This document shows positions 1-9,940 of a stretch of 64,000 bases of DNA, piece after piece. A model generated the notes under the pieces. It was given only the letters and a program-made list of their open reading frames with translations, searched no databases and was not told where the DNA came from. The DNA comes from JAMXLO01 sp963819855 (GTDB lineage Bacteria; Pseudomonadota; Alphaproteobacteria; Acetobacterales; Acetobacteraceae). Positions within the stretch are counted from its first letter, which is position 1. Each line of letters begins with the position of its first letter. The stretch lies in the NCBI GenBank assembly GCA_963819855.1, contig CAWFYC010000020.1:248001-312000 (forward strand). Reading direction: 5' to 3'. A program made the position numbers and the translations under genes.

Positions 1-20
1 CCTGCGACGCGGAGGGAGCA

Positions 21-1729
21 ATGACCCAGACAGCAACGGTGAATGGGGCGGAGGCCCTGCTCGAACTGTTTCGGGCGCAAGGGCACCGATTACATCTTCT
101 GCTCGCCGATCGCGGCCTGGGCGCCGTTGTGGGAGGCGCTCGCCAAGCGCAAGGCCACGACGAACATCGAGACGCCGCAGTACCTGAACTGTCGCCACGA
201 GATTCTCGCGGTCGGCCTGGCTGCCGGCTACTGGAAGGCAACCGGCCGAACCCAGGCGGTGCTGCTGCCCACCGGGCTCGGCGTGCTGAATGGCGCCATG
301 GCGATGCGCTCGGCGTACCACGAACACATTCCGATGGTCATCGTCTCGCCCGATACGCTGACCCATGGCGCGGTGCCGGGTCTCGATCCCGGCCCGGAAT
401 GGCCAACGCTGCTGGTGGATCTCGCCGGCCCGGTGCGCAACGCCGAGACCGTGACCAAATGGGCGAAGGAGGTGAAGACCGGCGGCGATCTGGCCGCCGA
501 TGTCCGCCGCGCCTGGTACTTCGCGGAAAGCGTGCCGCGTGGCCCGACGCTGCTCGGTGTGCCGTTCGACATCCTGATGAGCCAGGTGACAGCGCCGCAG
601 GGGGAGAAGGCCAAGGCCTCGCCGCTGGTCGCGCCGACCGATAGCCTGCGTGAGGTAGCGGAGTTGCTGATGCGCAGTCATGCACCGCTGATCGTCACCG
701 AGCACGCGGCGCGCACGCCGCAGGATCAGGCTGCGCTGGTGGCGATTGCGGAACATGTCGGCGCGCCGGTGTTCGAGTACTGGATGCCGATGTACGTGAA
801 CTTCCCGCGCGCGCATCCGCTCTACGCGACCGATCCGATCGAGACGCACCTGAACGACGCGGACTGCATCCTTGTCATCGGCGCGCACGGTCCGTGGCAT
901 CCGCAGGAAACGCCGCTGCCGGACGGTTGCACGGTGATCCACATCGAGGAGGATCCGCTGCGGCCGCGCGCGCCCTACTGGGGCTTTCGCACCGACTACT
1001 GCATCGCCGGCGACATCGGCAGCAACCTGGCGCAGCTCGCTGCGCTGCTTCAGGCGCAGCCGCGCGCCGCGGAGGTCACCAGCCGAACCGAACGCTGGCG
1101 TGCGCACAACGCCGCGAGCAACGCGGAGGCGGCGAAGGAGCGCGAGGCGGCGCGTTCCGGCGAGCGCATCCACGCGGCGCTGCTGTTCGACACGCTTGCA
1201 CAGGCTGCTGCCGGACCAGTCGGTGATCGTCGATGAGATCATCGCCCAGGTCCCCCCGATGATCCATCACTTGTTCCGCGAACGCGACTTCAGCCACATT
1301 CGCGGCTGGGCCGGGGCACTCGGCACCGGACTGCCGACCGCACTCGGCGTTAAGCTCGCGCGACCGAAGGATGTGGTGGTGTGCGTGATCGGCGACGGCG
1401 CATTCAACTACAATCCGATTCCCGCCTGCCTGGGGCTGGCGCAGCAATACGGCGTGCCGGTACTGGTGATCATCTGTAACAATCAGGGTTACGTCTCGCA
1501 GGAGTGGAACCTCTACAAGTATTTCCCTTCGGGTTACGCGTTGCGCGACAACAACCCGTATGGCCGGGTGATCGAGCCGACCCCGGACTATGCAGCGATC
1601 GCACCGGCGTTCGGCGCCCACGGCGAATGCGTGACCGAACCCGGTCAACTGGAACAGGCCATCAGCCGCGCCATCGACGCGGTGCAACAAGGACGCCTTG
1701 CGTTACTGGACGTTCGGCTCGAACCGTGA
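21..1729 (+). pseudogene. Thiamine-diphosphate-dependent enzyme (acetolactate synthase/decarboxylase-like), two frameshifts
   Basis: Reads as one protein of about 569 residues only if the frame changes twice: near base 83 (after FRAQG, continuing TDYIF) and near base 1202 (after HAALLFDTLA, continuing RLLPDQSVIVDE). Each change behaves as one extra base beside a GG/GGG run. The start at 21 has a GGAGGGAG ribosome-binding site. The N-terminal domain has the HE of the catalytic-glutamate motif (CRHEILAVGLAAGY). The C-terminal domain has the ThDP/Mg motif GDGAFNYNP...NNQGY. Substrate cannot be told from sequence. Stop lies 8 bases before hutH, so the three genes probably form one operon. It is either a recent pseudogene or an intact gene with base-call errors; the reading frames are otherwise free of stops. 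Confidence 0.8.
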
Positions 1730-1737
1730 GGCTCGGC

Positions 1738-3270
1738 ATGGCCGACGTCGTACTCCGGCCTGGGCAGACCACTCTGGCGGAGTGGCGCGCGATCTATCGT
1801 GGCGCGCAAGTAACGCTTGATCCCGCCTGCGACTCTGCGGTCGTTGCCGGCGCGCGATCAATCGAAGCCATTCTGGCAAGAGGCGAACCGGTCTACGGCA
1901 TCAACACCGGGTTCGGCCGACTGGCGAGCATCCGCATCGCACCGGCGGACCTCGCCACGCTCCAGCGCAACCTCGTGCTGTCGCATGCGGCCGGCGTTGG
2001 CGAGCCGATGCCGCCACCGCTTGTGCGGCTCATGCTGGCATTGAAGCTGGCCAGCCTCGGACAGGGTGCCTCGGGCGCACGGCTGGAAACAGTGCAGTTC
2101 CTGGCTGCAATGTTGTCGCACGATCTGCTGCCGATCGTGCCGACACAGGGTTCGGTCGGCGCGTCGGGCGATCTGGCTCCGTTGGCCCACATGGCGGCGG
2201 CAATGATCGGTGTTGGCGAGATCCTGCATGCGCGCGAACGCCTGCCCACTGCCGTTGCATTGGCGCGGGCCGGCGTGCAGCCGATCGTGCTGGGCGCCAA
2301 GGAGGGACTGGCGCTGCTGAACGGCACACAATTCTCCACCGCCTATGCGCTTGCCGGACTGTTCGAGGCGGAAACGCTGTTGCAGGCAGGCCTGGTCACT
2401 GGCGCGCTGTCCACCGACGCCGCACGCGGCTCCGATGCGCCATTCGATCCGCGTATCCACACATTGCGCGGCCATCGTGGACAGATCGATGTCGCCCGCA
2501 CCCTGCGCGCACTGATCTCCGGCAGCGCGATCCGTGCCTCGCATCTTACCGGCGATGATCGCGTGCAGGATCCCTATTGTCTGCGCTGCCAGCCGCAGGT
2601 CATGGGCGCCGCGCTGGATATTCTCCGTCATGCGGCAACCACCTTGCAGGTCGAAGCGAATGGCGTGTCCGACAATCCGCTGATCTGCGGCGATCCGCCG
2701 GAAGCGCTGTCGGGTGGTAATTTTCATGGCGAGCCGGTTGCCTTCGCCGCCGACATCATCGCGCTTGCCTTGTGCGAGATCGGCGCCATCGCCGAACGCC
2801 GCATTGCCATGCTGATCGACCCGGCGCTGTCGCGGCTACCGGCGTTCCTGACGCCGAAGCCTGGATTGAACTCGGGCTTCATGGTGCCGCAGGTCACCGC
2901 GGCCGCGCTGGTCGCGGAGAATCGCCAGCGCGCCACGCCGGCCAGCGTCGATTCGATTCCGACCTCGGCCAATCAGGAGGATCACGTATCGATGTCGGCG
3001 CATGCGGCGCGCCGGCTGCTGCCGATGGCGGACAATGTCGCCGCGGTGATCGGCATCGAGTTGCTGGCCGCGGCGCAGGGCTGCGACTTCCATGTGCCGC
3101 TGGTGTCCGGCGCGATGCTCGAGCGGGTTCGTGCGCTGCTGCGCGCGGAGGTGCCGCATCTGGACGAGGATCGTGAAATGGCGCCGGACATCGCCAGGGC
3201 GATCGCACTGGTGCGTTCCGGCCGGCTTGCCGTTGCGGCAGCGCAGGCCGAATTGCCGGAGGTGACATGA
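1738..3270 (+). CDS. hutH: Histidine ammonia-lyase
   Basis: Non-oxidatively deaminates L-histidine to trans-urocanate, first step of histidine degradation; cytoplasmic homotetramer. 510 residues, the usual family length. The Ala-Ser-Gly triplet that cyclises into the MIO prosthetic group is at residues 142-144 within GSVGASGDLAPLAHMA, the same position as in Pseudomonas HutH. The N-terminal motif YGINTGFG is also present. Start taken at ATG 1738; a GTG at 1726 overlapping the previous stop (GTGA) is an alternative. The 3' end overlaps hutU by ATGA, so the two are translationally coupled. No HutC-type regulator or hutI/hutG is in the window. Confidence 0.97.
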   Translation: MADVVLRPGQTTLAEWRAIYRGAQVTLDPACDSAVVAGARSIEAILARGEPVYGINTGFGRLASIRIAPADLATLQRNLVLSHAAGVGEPMPPPLVRLMLALKLASLGQGASGARLETVQFLAAMLSHDLLPIVPTQGSVGASGDLAPLAHMAAAMIGVGEILHARERLPTAVALARAGVQPIVLGAKEGLALLNGTQFSTAYALAGLFEAETLLQAGLVTGALSTDAARGSDAPFDPRIHTLRGHRGQIDVARTLRALISGSAIRASHLTGDDRVQDPYCLRCQPQVMGAALDILRHAATTLQVEANGVSDNPLICGDPPEALSGGNFHGEPVAFAADIIALALCEIGAIAERRIAMLIDPALSRLPAFLTPKPGLNSGFMVPQVTAAALVAENRQRATPASVDSIPTSANQEDHVSMSAHAARRLLPMADNVAAVIGIELLAAAQGCDFHVPLVSGAMLERVRALLRAEVPHLDEDREMAPDIARAIALVRSGRLAVAAAQAELPEVT

Positions 3271-4940
3271 CACGGATCAGCAACACCCGCACCATACGCT
3301 CGCCGCGCGGCACCGACCTCACTGCGAAGTCGTGGCTCACCGAAGCGCCGATGCGGATGCTGATGAACAACCTCGATCCCGAGGTGGCGGAGCATCCCGG
3401 CGAGCTGATCGTCTATGGCGGTATCGGGCGCGCTGCCCGCGACTGGGAGAGCTACGACCGCATCGTCGCCACCCTGCGCCGGCTGGAGGCGGACCAGACG
3501 CTGCTGGTGCAGTCCGGCAAGCCGGTCGGCGTGTTCCGCACCCACGAAGACGCACCGCGCGTGCTGATCGCGAACTCGAACCTGGTGCCGCATTGGGCGA
3601 CCTGGGAGCATTTCAACGAACTCGACCGCAAGGGGCTGATGATGTTCGGCCAGATGACGGCGGGTTCGTGGATCTATATCGGCAGTCAGGGCATAGTTCA
3701 GGGCACGTATGAGACGTTCGTCGAGATCGGGCGGCGTCACTACGGCGGCAGCCTCGAGGGACGCTGGATTCTGACCGCTGGCCTGGGCGGTATGGGCGGC
3801 GCGCAACCGTTGGCCGCGACGATGGCCGGTGCATCGCTGCTCGCGGTCGAATGCCAGGCCAGCCGGATCGAGATGCGGCTACAGACCGGGTATCTCGATA
3901 TGCGCGCCGACACGTTGGACGAGGCGCTGACAGCGATCGAGCGGTCGTGCCGCGAACGCAAACCGGTATCGGTCGGGCTGCTGGGGAACGCGGCCGACGT
4001 GCTGCCGGAGCTGGTGCGTCGTGGCGTTCGTCCCGATGTGGTGACCGACCAGACATCGTCGCACGATCCGGCCAACGGTTATCTGCCGAAGGGCTGGACC
4101 GTCGCCGAGTGGGAGCGCCGACGGGAGGCGGCACCGAAAGACGTCGCGGTAGCGGCGCGGGCGTCGATCGCCGAGCACGTGCGCGCCATGCTGGCGTTCC
4201 ATGCGCTCGGTGTGCCGACGCTGGACTACGGTAACAACATCCGGCAGGTCGCGAAAGATGAAGGCGTGGCCGATGCATTTGCCTTTCCGGGCTTCGTGCC
4301 GGCGTATATCCGGCCGCTGTTCTGCCGCGGCATCGGGCCATTCCGCTGGGCGGCGCTGTCGGGCGATCCGGAGGACATCTTCCGCACCGACGCCAAGGTC
4401 AAGGAATTGCTGCCCAATCATGCACACTTGCACCACTGGCTCGACATGGCGCGCTCGCGCATCCGGTTCCAGGGATTGCCGGCGCGCATCTGCTGGGTCG
4501 GCCTAGGCGATCGGCATCGGCTCGGACTGGCATTTAACGCGATGGTCGCCAGCGGAGAACTGAAGGCGCCGATCGTCATCGGCCGCGATCACCTCGATGC
4601 CGGTTCCGTCGCATCGCCGAACCGGGAGACCGAGGCGATGGCCGATGGTTCGGATGCGGTGTCCGACTGGCCGATGCTGAATGCGCTGCTGAGCTGCGCG
4701 TCGGGCGCGACCTGGGTGTCGCTGCATCATGGCGGCGGTGTCGGCATGGGGTATTCGCAGCACGCGGGCATGGTGATCGTGTGCGACGGCTCAGACGCCG
4801 CGGCGCGGCGGATCGAACGCGTGTTGTGGAACGACCCTGCCAGCGGCGTGATGCGGCATGCCGATGCGGGTTATGATGTCGCGCTCGACTGCGCCCGTGA
4901 GCACGGGCTCGATTTGCCGGGGATTATCGGGGCAGCGTGA
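3267..4940 (+). CDS. hutU: Urocanate hydratase (urocanase)
   Basis: Converts urocanate to imidazolone propionate with tightly bound NAD+ acting as electrophile; second step of histidine catabolism. 557 residues, full length. A glycine-rich NAD-binding loop (GLGGMGGAQ) lies near residues 172-180. The urocanase signature FQGLPARICW carries the family's active-site Cys at residue 409. The start ATG overlaps the hutH stop. Convergent with purH, with only 9 bases between stop codons and no clear terminator hairpin. Confidence 0.97.
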   Translation: MTRISNTRTIRSPRGTDLTAKSWLTEAPMRMLMNNLDPEVAEHPGELIVYGGIGRAARDWESYDRIVATLRRLEADQTLLVQSGKPVGVFRTHEDAPRVLIANSNLVPHWATWEHFNELDRKGLMMFGQMTAGSWIYIGSQGIVQGTYETFVEIGRRHYGGSLEGRWILTAGLGGMGGAQPLAATMAGASLLAVECQASRIEMRLQTGYLDMRADTLDEALTAIERSCRERKPVSVGLLGNAADVLPELVRRGVRPDVVTDQTSSHDPANGYLPKGWTVAEWERRREAAPKDVAVAARASIAEHVRAMLAFHALGVPTLDYGNNIRQVAKDEGVADAFAFPGFVPAYIRPLFCRGIGPFRWAALSGDPEDIFRTDAKVKELLPNHAHLHHWLDMARSRIRFQGLPARICWVGLGDRHRLGLAFNAMVASGELKAPIVIGRDHLDAGSVASPNRETEAMADGSDAVSDWPMLNALLSCASGATWVSLHHGGGVGMGYSQHAGMVIVCDGSDAAARRIERVLWNDPASGVMRHADAGYDVALDCAREHGLDLPGIIGAA

Positions 4941-4949
4941 CAGAACGTT

Positions 4950-6500
4950 TCAGTGCCGGAAGTGTCGTATGCCGGTGAACACCATCGCGACATCGGCGGA
5001 GTCCGCCGCCGCGATCACCTCCTTGTCGCGCACTGATCCACCCGGCTGAATGACCGCCGTCGCGCCGGCGGCAATAGTGGCTTCCAGCCCGTCGGCAAAC
5101 GGGAAGAACGCATCCGACGCTACCACGCTGTTCCGCGTCAGTGGCACATCCAGACCAGCCGCCTTCGCCGCGGCTTCCGCCTTCCAGGCGCCGATGCGCG
5201 CGCTATCGACGCGGCTCGGTTGCCCGGCACCGATGCCGACCGTGGCACCGTCCTTGGCGTAAACGATCGTGTTCGACTTCACGTGCTTGCAGACCCGGAA
5301 GGCGAATAGCAGGTCGGCGAGTTCCGCATCGGTCGGTGCGCGGCGCGTCACTACACGCAGGTCCTGTCGGCCGATCCTGCCATTATCCCGCGTCTGCGCC
5401 AGAAAACCGCCCGACAGGCTGCGAAATGTCAGTCCGGCGGCGGACGGGTCCGGCATGCCCCCAGTCAGCAGAAGCCGTAGATTCCGCCTGCGCGCGAGAA
5501 CCTCCTTTGCCGCATCATCGGCGTCCGGCGCAATGATCACCTCGGTAAGGATCGCCGCGATTTTCTCTGCCGCGGCAACGTCGAGCCTGCGATTCACCGC
5601 GACGATGCCGCCGAACGCTGAGACCGGATCGCAGCGAAGCGCGCAGTCCCACGCCTCCGCCAGTGTCGCCGCACTGGCCACGCCGCAGGGGTTGGCATGC
5701 TTGATGATCGCCACTGTCGGCGCGTCGAACTCGGCCACGCATTCGAACGCCGCATCGGTGTCGTTCAGGTTGTTGTAGGAAAGCTCCTTGCCCTGCACTT
5801 GCACGGCAGTGGCGACGCCGGGCCGCTCGCCGGTGATGTAGAACGCCGCCGCCTGGTGCGGGTTCTCGCCGTAGCGAAGCGTCTGACGCAGCGTGCCGGC
5901 GATCGCGCGTCGCCGCGGGAAGGCCTCGCCGCGGCGCTCGGCAAACCAGGCAGCGATCGCCGCATCGTAGGCGGCCGTCCGCGCGTATGCCTCGCCGGCC
6001 AGGCGCTGCCGCAACGCGATCGTGGTACCGCCGTGCCGCGCGATCTCATCGAGCACTGCTTCGTACTGGTCAGGCTCGGTCAGCACAGTGACGAAATCAT
6101 GGTTCTTCGCCGCGCCGCGGATCAGCGCCGGGCCGCCGATGTCGATGTTCTCAATGCCCGGCGCCGTTTCGAATGGATACAGATTGACCGCGACCAGATC
6201 GATCGGCGCGATGCCGTGCGCCGCCATCTGGGCCACGTGGTCAGCGTTGTCGCGCCGCCCAAGAATGCCGCCATGGATCTGCGGCACCAACGTCTTCACC
6301 CGCCCGTCCAGGATCTCCGGAAAGCCGGAATGCTCGGACACCTCTTTGACCGGCACGCCCGCTTCGCGCAACGCTTTGGCAGAACCCCCGGTGGACAGGA
6401 TCTCCACATCGGCTGCTACCAGTGCATGGGCGAACGGCACCAAGCCCACCTTGTCGGAAACCGAAATCAGCGCGCGGCAGATCGGGACGATGTCGGTCAT
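4950..6500 (-). CDS. purH: Bifunctional AICAR transformylase / IMP cyclohydrolase
   Basis: Last two steps of purine synthesis: formylates AICAR with 10-formyl-THF, then closes the ring to IMP. 516 residues, typical. Residues ~1-150 form the MGS-like cyclohydrolase domain (ALISVSDK, LSTGGSAKAL, DGRVKTLVPQIHGGIL). The rest is the transformylase domain, with IIKHANPCGVA containing the catalytic Lys-His pair and the C-terminal KHVKSN...GIGAGQ motif. It lies 15 bases downstream of the glycosyltransferase gene on the same strand, last in the run rsmB-rpe-heparinase-GT-purH. Confidence 0.97.
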   Translation of the reverse strand: MTDIVPICRALISVSDKVGLVPFAHALVAADVEILSTGGSAKALREAGVPVKEVSEHSGFPEILDGRVKTLVPQIHGGILGRRDNADHVAQMAAHGIAPIDLVAVNLYPFETAPGIENIDIGGPALIRGAAKNHDFVTVLTEPDQYEAVLDEIARHGGTTIALRQRLAGEAYARTAAYDAAIAAWFAERRGEAFPRRRAIAGTLRQTLRYGENPHQAAAFYITGERPGVATAVQVQGKELSYNNLNDTDAAFECVAEFDAPTVAIIKHANPCGVASAATLAEAWDCALRCDPVSAFGGIVAVNRRLDVAAAEKIAAILTEVIIAPDADDAAKEVLARRRNLRLLLTGGMPDPSAAGLTFRSLSGGFLAQTRDNGRIGRQDLRVVTRRAPTDAELADLLFAFRVCKHVKSNTIVYAKDGATVGIGAGQPSRVDSARIGAWKAEAAAKAAGLDVPLTRNSVVASDAFFPFADGLEATIAAGATAVIQPGGSVRDKEVIAAADSADVAMVFTGIRHFRH

Positions 6501-6515
6501 GCGGGCGAAATAGCC

Positions 6516-7640
6516 CTACAGTCCCAACAGGTCCAGCGTGCGGGCGAGCACCTTCGCCTCGTCGTAGCGCTCAGCGGCGCGCGCGCGGCCAGCCTTGCCC
6601 ATACGCGCCCGCAGTGACTTGTCGGCCACCAGCCTTCGCAACGCCGTGGCAAGTGCGGATGCATCGCCCGGCGGCACCAGCAGGCCCGTCAGCTCCGGCA
6701 CTACCTGCTCCGCAGGGCCGCGCACGTCCGTCGCGACCACCGGCAAGCCGGTCAGCATCGCCTCGATCACCGACATCGGCAGGCCTTCGAAGCGGCTGGG
6801 CAATGCGAAGATATCGGCCGCCGCCATCAGGTCCGACACGTCGTCACGGTAACCCAGCAACCGAAGCCGTTCACCCAGGCCTGCATCACGCAGCATGGCC
6901 GCCATGTCAGGCCCGCGATCGGAGGTCAGCCGCTCGCCAGCGATCCATAGCGCCGCACCCGAGACCATTCGCATGCCGACCGCCAGCTCTGGATAGCCCT
7001 TGTGCCAGACCAGGCGTGACACCGCGAGCACGACCACCTGTTCGTTCGGCACCCCGAGCGCGGCGCGTATCCGCTCGCGAGCGTCAGGATTGGGCCGGAA
7101 GCGTGCCGGATCGCGGCCGTTGCCCACAGCGACCGCGCCGCGGTGGATGTGCAGCCGCCTTGCATCGTGTGCGTCCGCCTCGCTGACGGTGAGGAACGTG
7201 CCAGTCACCCGAGCCGCCAGCCATTCCATCGCGAACCCGATGACGCTGCGTGGCCAGGAGCCTGGGAAATTGAACCAGAACCCATGCCCGGTATAGGCGA
7301 TCCGCGGGACGCCGACCCACCAGGCCGCCATACGCGCCAGAAAACCGCTGATCGGCATATGCGCGTGCACGAGATCGGGCCGCTCCGAGCGAAATAACCG
7401 CACCAGGGCGCGAAACGCCCGCCAATGCGCTGCCAGCGAGACGCTGCGCTCCAGCTTCAGCGCCTCGATCCGAAAGCCCTCGGCGCGGGGCACGTCCAGA
7501 AACGGACCATCGGCGCAGACGCCGATCACCTCATGCCCACGGGCCCGCATCGCCCGCATCAACGGCAGCAGAAACTGCCGCAGCGAGAAATCGACATTGG
7601 TGATCTCGACAATCTTCAACCGACCTTGCTGATCGCCCAT
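6516..7640 (-). CDS. Family 4 glycosyltransferase
   Basis: 374 residues with the GT-B layout. The N-terminal half carries VHAHMP (~91-96) and YTGHGF (~117-121). The C-terminal half has the retaining-GT4 E-x7-E motif at Glu285/Glu293 in SRFEGLPMSVIEAM. Likely transfers a sugar from a nucleotide-sugar donor to a lipid or polysaccharide acceptor at the inner face of the membrane; donor and acceptor are unknown. The 5' end overlaps the heparinase-like gene by 25 bases, suggesting coupled translation. An internal start closer to LKIVEITNVD cannot be excluded. Confidence 0.88.
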   Translation of the reverse strand: MGDQQGRLKIVEITNVDFSLRQFLLPLMRAMRARGHEVIGVCADGPFLDVPRAEGFRIEALKLERSVSLAAHWRAFRALVRLFRSERPDLVHAHMPISGFLARMAAWWVGVPRIAYTGHGFWFNFPGSWPRSVIGFAMEWLAARVTGTFLTVSEADAHDARRLHIHRGAVAVGNGRDPARFRPNPDARERIRAALGVPNEQVVVLAVSRLVWHKGYPELAVGMRMVSGAALWIAGERLTSDRGPDMAAMLRDAGLGERLRLLGYRDDVSDLMAAADIFALPSRFEGLPMSVIEAMLTGLPVVATDVRGPAEQVVPELTGLLVPPGDASALATALRRLVADKSLRARMGKAGRARAAERYDEAKVLARTLDLLGL

Positions 7641-9217
7641 TTCACCTGCTGCGGGCCATCGGCATAGCCGGTCAGCACTACCTGCTCAGTGCGGCGCGGC
7701 TCGTGTCCGCCGAGGTAGACGCTTTCCTCCAGGCTCATTCGGGCGCCATCGGCGCGCAGCCGCCAGCCGCCAGCCGAGCGCAGGCGCAGCAGCACGGCCT
7801 CGCCATCCTGCTGCAGACTGGCGTTCACGTCAGGGTGCAGATGAAAGCGCAGCGTGAATGGCTGCGGGGTTGGCGCTTCCACGACATCCTCGCCGCGCAC
7901 ATCCTCACCGCTTTCCGCCAGATACAACCGGCGGCGATGCACCGCGCCGAACAGCCGCTTCCAGCCGTCGTGGCTCGCTTCCAGCCAGTGCGCGCCGTTG
8001 GCCTCCTGGCGCTGCGCCTCCACCAGAACCGGCCGGCGCCCGAGACCGTCAGGCTTCAGTTCGGACGAACTGACATCGGCGATCACCAATGTGGAATGAG
8101 CGGCGGTCGCCCGGGTCGCGTCCCGCCATTCGGGGCTGCCGCCAGGAACCGCGCCACAGTTCACAATCATGCGGTCACGCCCGACCGACAGCTCCATCGA
8201 CAAAGTCCCGGCATGCGCGGAACGGTCGACGCCCGGCGGTGGCGGCGCGCCGCAATCGACGACCAGCACGCTGCGGCCGGCCTGAAGGCGCTGGAACCCG
8301 CCATCCGTCAGCGCGGAGGGACCGCGGCCGGTGCGACCGGCCTGGGCCAACGCAATCTCGATCAGGCTGCTGTTCTGTTCGGTGCTGCCATTGAACAGTG
8401 CCAGGCCGCCATCGCCATGGCGCATCACGCGAAGCGCCATTGCCATTCGCTCGATCGCGCTGGTCAGCGCCGGTGGCGGCTGCGTCTGTGCGGACTGTAG
8501 CAGGGTGCGGATTTCGGTCAGGTCCTGCAACGCCGCAAGTTGGGTGGCCGGGCTGCGCTCGACGTGGCAGCCATCCGGCAGCACCTGGCGGGCGATTTCC
8601 TGTGGCAGGAAGCGCAAGGCGCGCGCCAGGAAGCCGGCGTGCTCCGGCAGCGCGACGGCTGCAGCGATCAGGCCCTTCAATGCGGTGAGCGCCCTCGCGT
8701 CCAACTCCTCGGCGGGAAGTACCGCCGATAGGCCGCGGGCATCCGATACCAGCCTGCTCATCAATTTCTGGCGGAATGCATCGTCAGCCGTGGCGGCGAA
8801 GAAGTCGTAGTGGCCAAGCCAGGCGGTCACCCGTCCGCCGGCGACATCGGGGCGACGCGCCAGCGCCGCGCCGGGAGGCGACGTGATCCATTCGGCCACC
8901 AGCGCGCGGGCGCGCAATCGGGCGGCGTCGGTGCCGAGGGCGCGCAGGTCGCGCAGCCAGCTAAATCCGTGCGCCGCGGCGTCCAATTGGGGGGAGCCGG
9001 ACACCTCGCCCCACGCGCCCGGACGCAGCGCGCGCACTCCACCGCCGAATTCCAGCTCGCCCCGCAACAGCCTGGCGCCGCGGCCGGAGTCGCCCGGCCA
9101 CGGATCACGCACCGGTAGTGCCGGCGCGTCCGGCACACGGCCCATGCGCAGGCTTGGCAGCCGCGCGATCACGCGGCGCGCATCGCGCAGCCAGCGCCGT
9201 GGGTCCGATGCGCTCAT
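7616..9217 (-). CDS. Heparinase II/III-like protein
   Basis: 533 residues. The N-terminal two-thirds is helix-rich (alpha/alpha toroid type). From about residue 300 the sequence matches the heparinase II/III-like beta-sandwich, including AHAGTLSMELSVGRDRMIVNCG and the RATAAHSTLVI segment. No signal peptide is visible. In alphaproteobacteria this family is often found between rpe and purH, as here; its true substrate is not known and polysaccharide lyase activity should not be assumed. The start ATG overlaps the rpe stop by four bases. Confidence 0.85.
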   Translation of the reverse strand: MSASDPRRWLRDARRVIARLPSLRMGRVPDAPALPVRDPWPGDSGRGARLLRGELEFGGGVRALRPGAWGEVSGSPQLDAAAHGFSWLRDLRALGTDAARLRARALVAEWITSPPGAALARRPDVAGGRVTAWLGHYDFFAATADDAFRQKLMSRLVSDARGLSAVLPAEELDARALTALKGLIAAAVALPEHAGFLARALRFLPQEIARQVLPDGCHVERSPATQLAALQDLTEIRTLLQSAQTQPPPALTSAIERMAMALRVMRHGDGGLALFNGSTEQNSSLIEIALAQAGRTGRGPSALTDGGFQRLQAGRSVLVVDCGAPPPPGVDRSAHAGTLSMELSVGRDRMIVNCGAVPGGSPEWRDATRATAAHSTLVIADVSSSELKPDGLGRRPVLVEAQRQEANGAHWLEASHDGWKRLFGAVHRRRLYLAESGEDVRGEDVVEAPTPQPFTLRFHLHPDVNASLQQDGEAVLLRLRSAGGWRLRADGARMSLEESVYLGGHEPRRTEQVVLTGYADGPQQVKWAISKVG

Positions 9218-9894
9218 GCAGCCCGATCCGCGCCGCGCAGCGCCGCGATCGCCGCCGCATAGTCCGGCGCACCGAACACGGCGGTGCCGGCAACCAGCGT
9301 ATCGGCACCGGCCTCAATCACGTGCGGGGCCGTTTCGGCGGTAACGCCTCCGTCCACTGACAATGCGATCGAGCGGCCCGAAGCATCGATCATCCGGCGC
9401 AAGGCCGCGATCTTCGGCAATTGCGACGCCAGGAACGCTTGGCCACCGAATCCGGGATTCACCGTCATCACCAGGATGATGTCGACGAGATCGAGCACCC
9501 ACGCAATGGATTCCACCGGAGTCGCAGGATTCAAGACCACACCGGCGCGTTTGCCATGCGACCGGATGAGCTGGAGGGTGCGATGCAGGTGCGGTCCTGC
9601 CTCCGGGTGCACCAGCAAGTGGTCCGCACCGGCATCGGCGAACGCACCGATAAAGGGATCGACCGGCGCGATCATCAGATGCACGTCGAACGGCAACCTG
9701 GTGTGGGGACGCAGGCTGCGCAGGATCGGCGGGCCGAAGCTGATGTTCGGGACGAAGTGCCCATCCATCACGTCGAGATGCACCCAGTCGGCGCCTGCCG
9801 CCTCGATCGCTGCCACTTCGTCGCGCAACCGCGCAAAATCGGCCGCTAGGATGCTTGGTGCGACGGTGGTTCGGGCGGCTCGCGATGCAGGCAT
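9214..9894 (-). CDS. rpe: Ribulose-phosphate 3-epimerase
   Basis: Interconverts D-ribulose 5-phosphate and D-xylulose 5-phosphate in the pentose-phosphate pathway. 226 residues from ATG 9894; a longer frame to 9930 exists, but the family begins with APSILAADFARL, so the shorter start is preferred. TIM-barrel motifs are clear: HLDVMDGHFVPNISFGP (metal-ligand His/Asp), VHPEAG, and VMTVNPGFGGQ at the phosphate site, followed by SVDGGV. Overlaps the next gene by four bases (ATGA). Confidence 0.96.
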   Translation of the reverse strand: MPASRAARTTVAPSILAADFARLRDEVAAIEAAGADWVHLDVMDGHFVPNISFGPPILRSLRPHTRLPFDVHLMIAPVDPFIGAFADAGADHLLVHPEAGPHLHRTLQLIRSHGKRAGVVLNPATPVESIAWVLDLVDIILVMTVNPGFGGQAFLASQLPKIAALRRMIDASGRSIALSVDGGVTAETAPHVIEAGADTLVAGTAVFGAPDYAAAIAALRGADRAA

Positions 9895-9940
9895 GGCTTG
9901 GATGTAGACAGGCGCGTCGGCGGAACACAAGCCGGCGAGG

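Noticed and set aside
1858..2727. 289-residue minus-strand frame inside hutH
   Set aside because: hutH on the plus strand has all family motifs; the reverse frame is a G/C-bias artefact.
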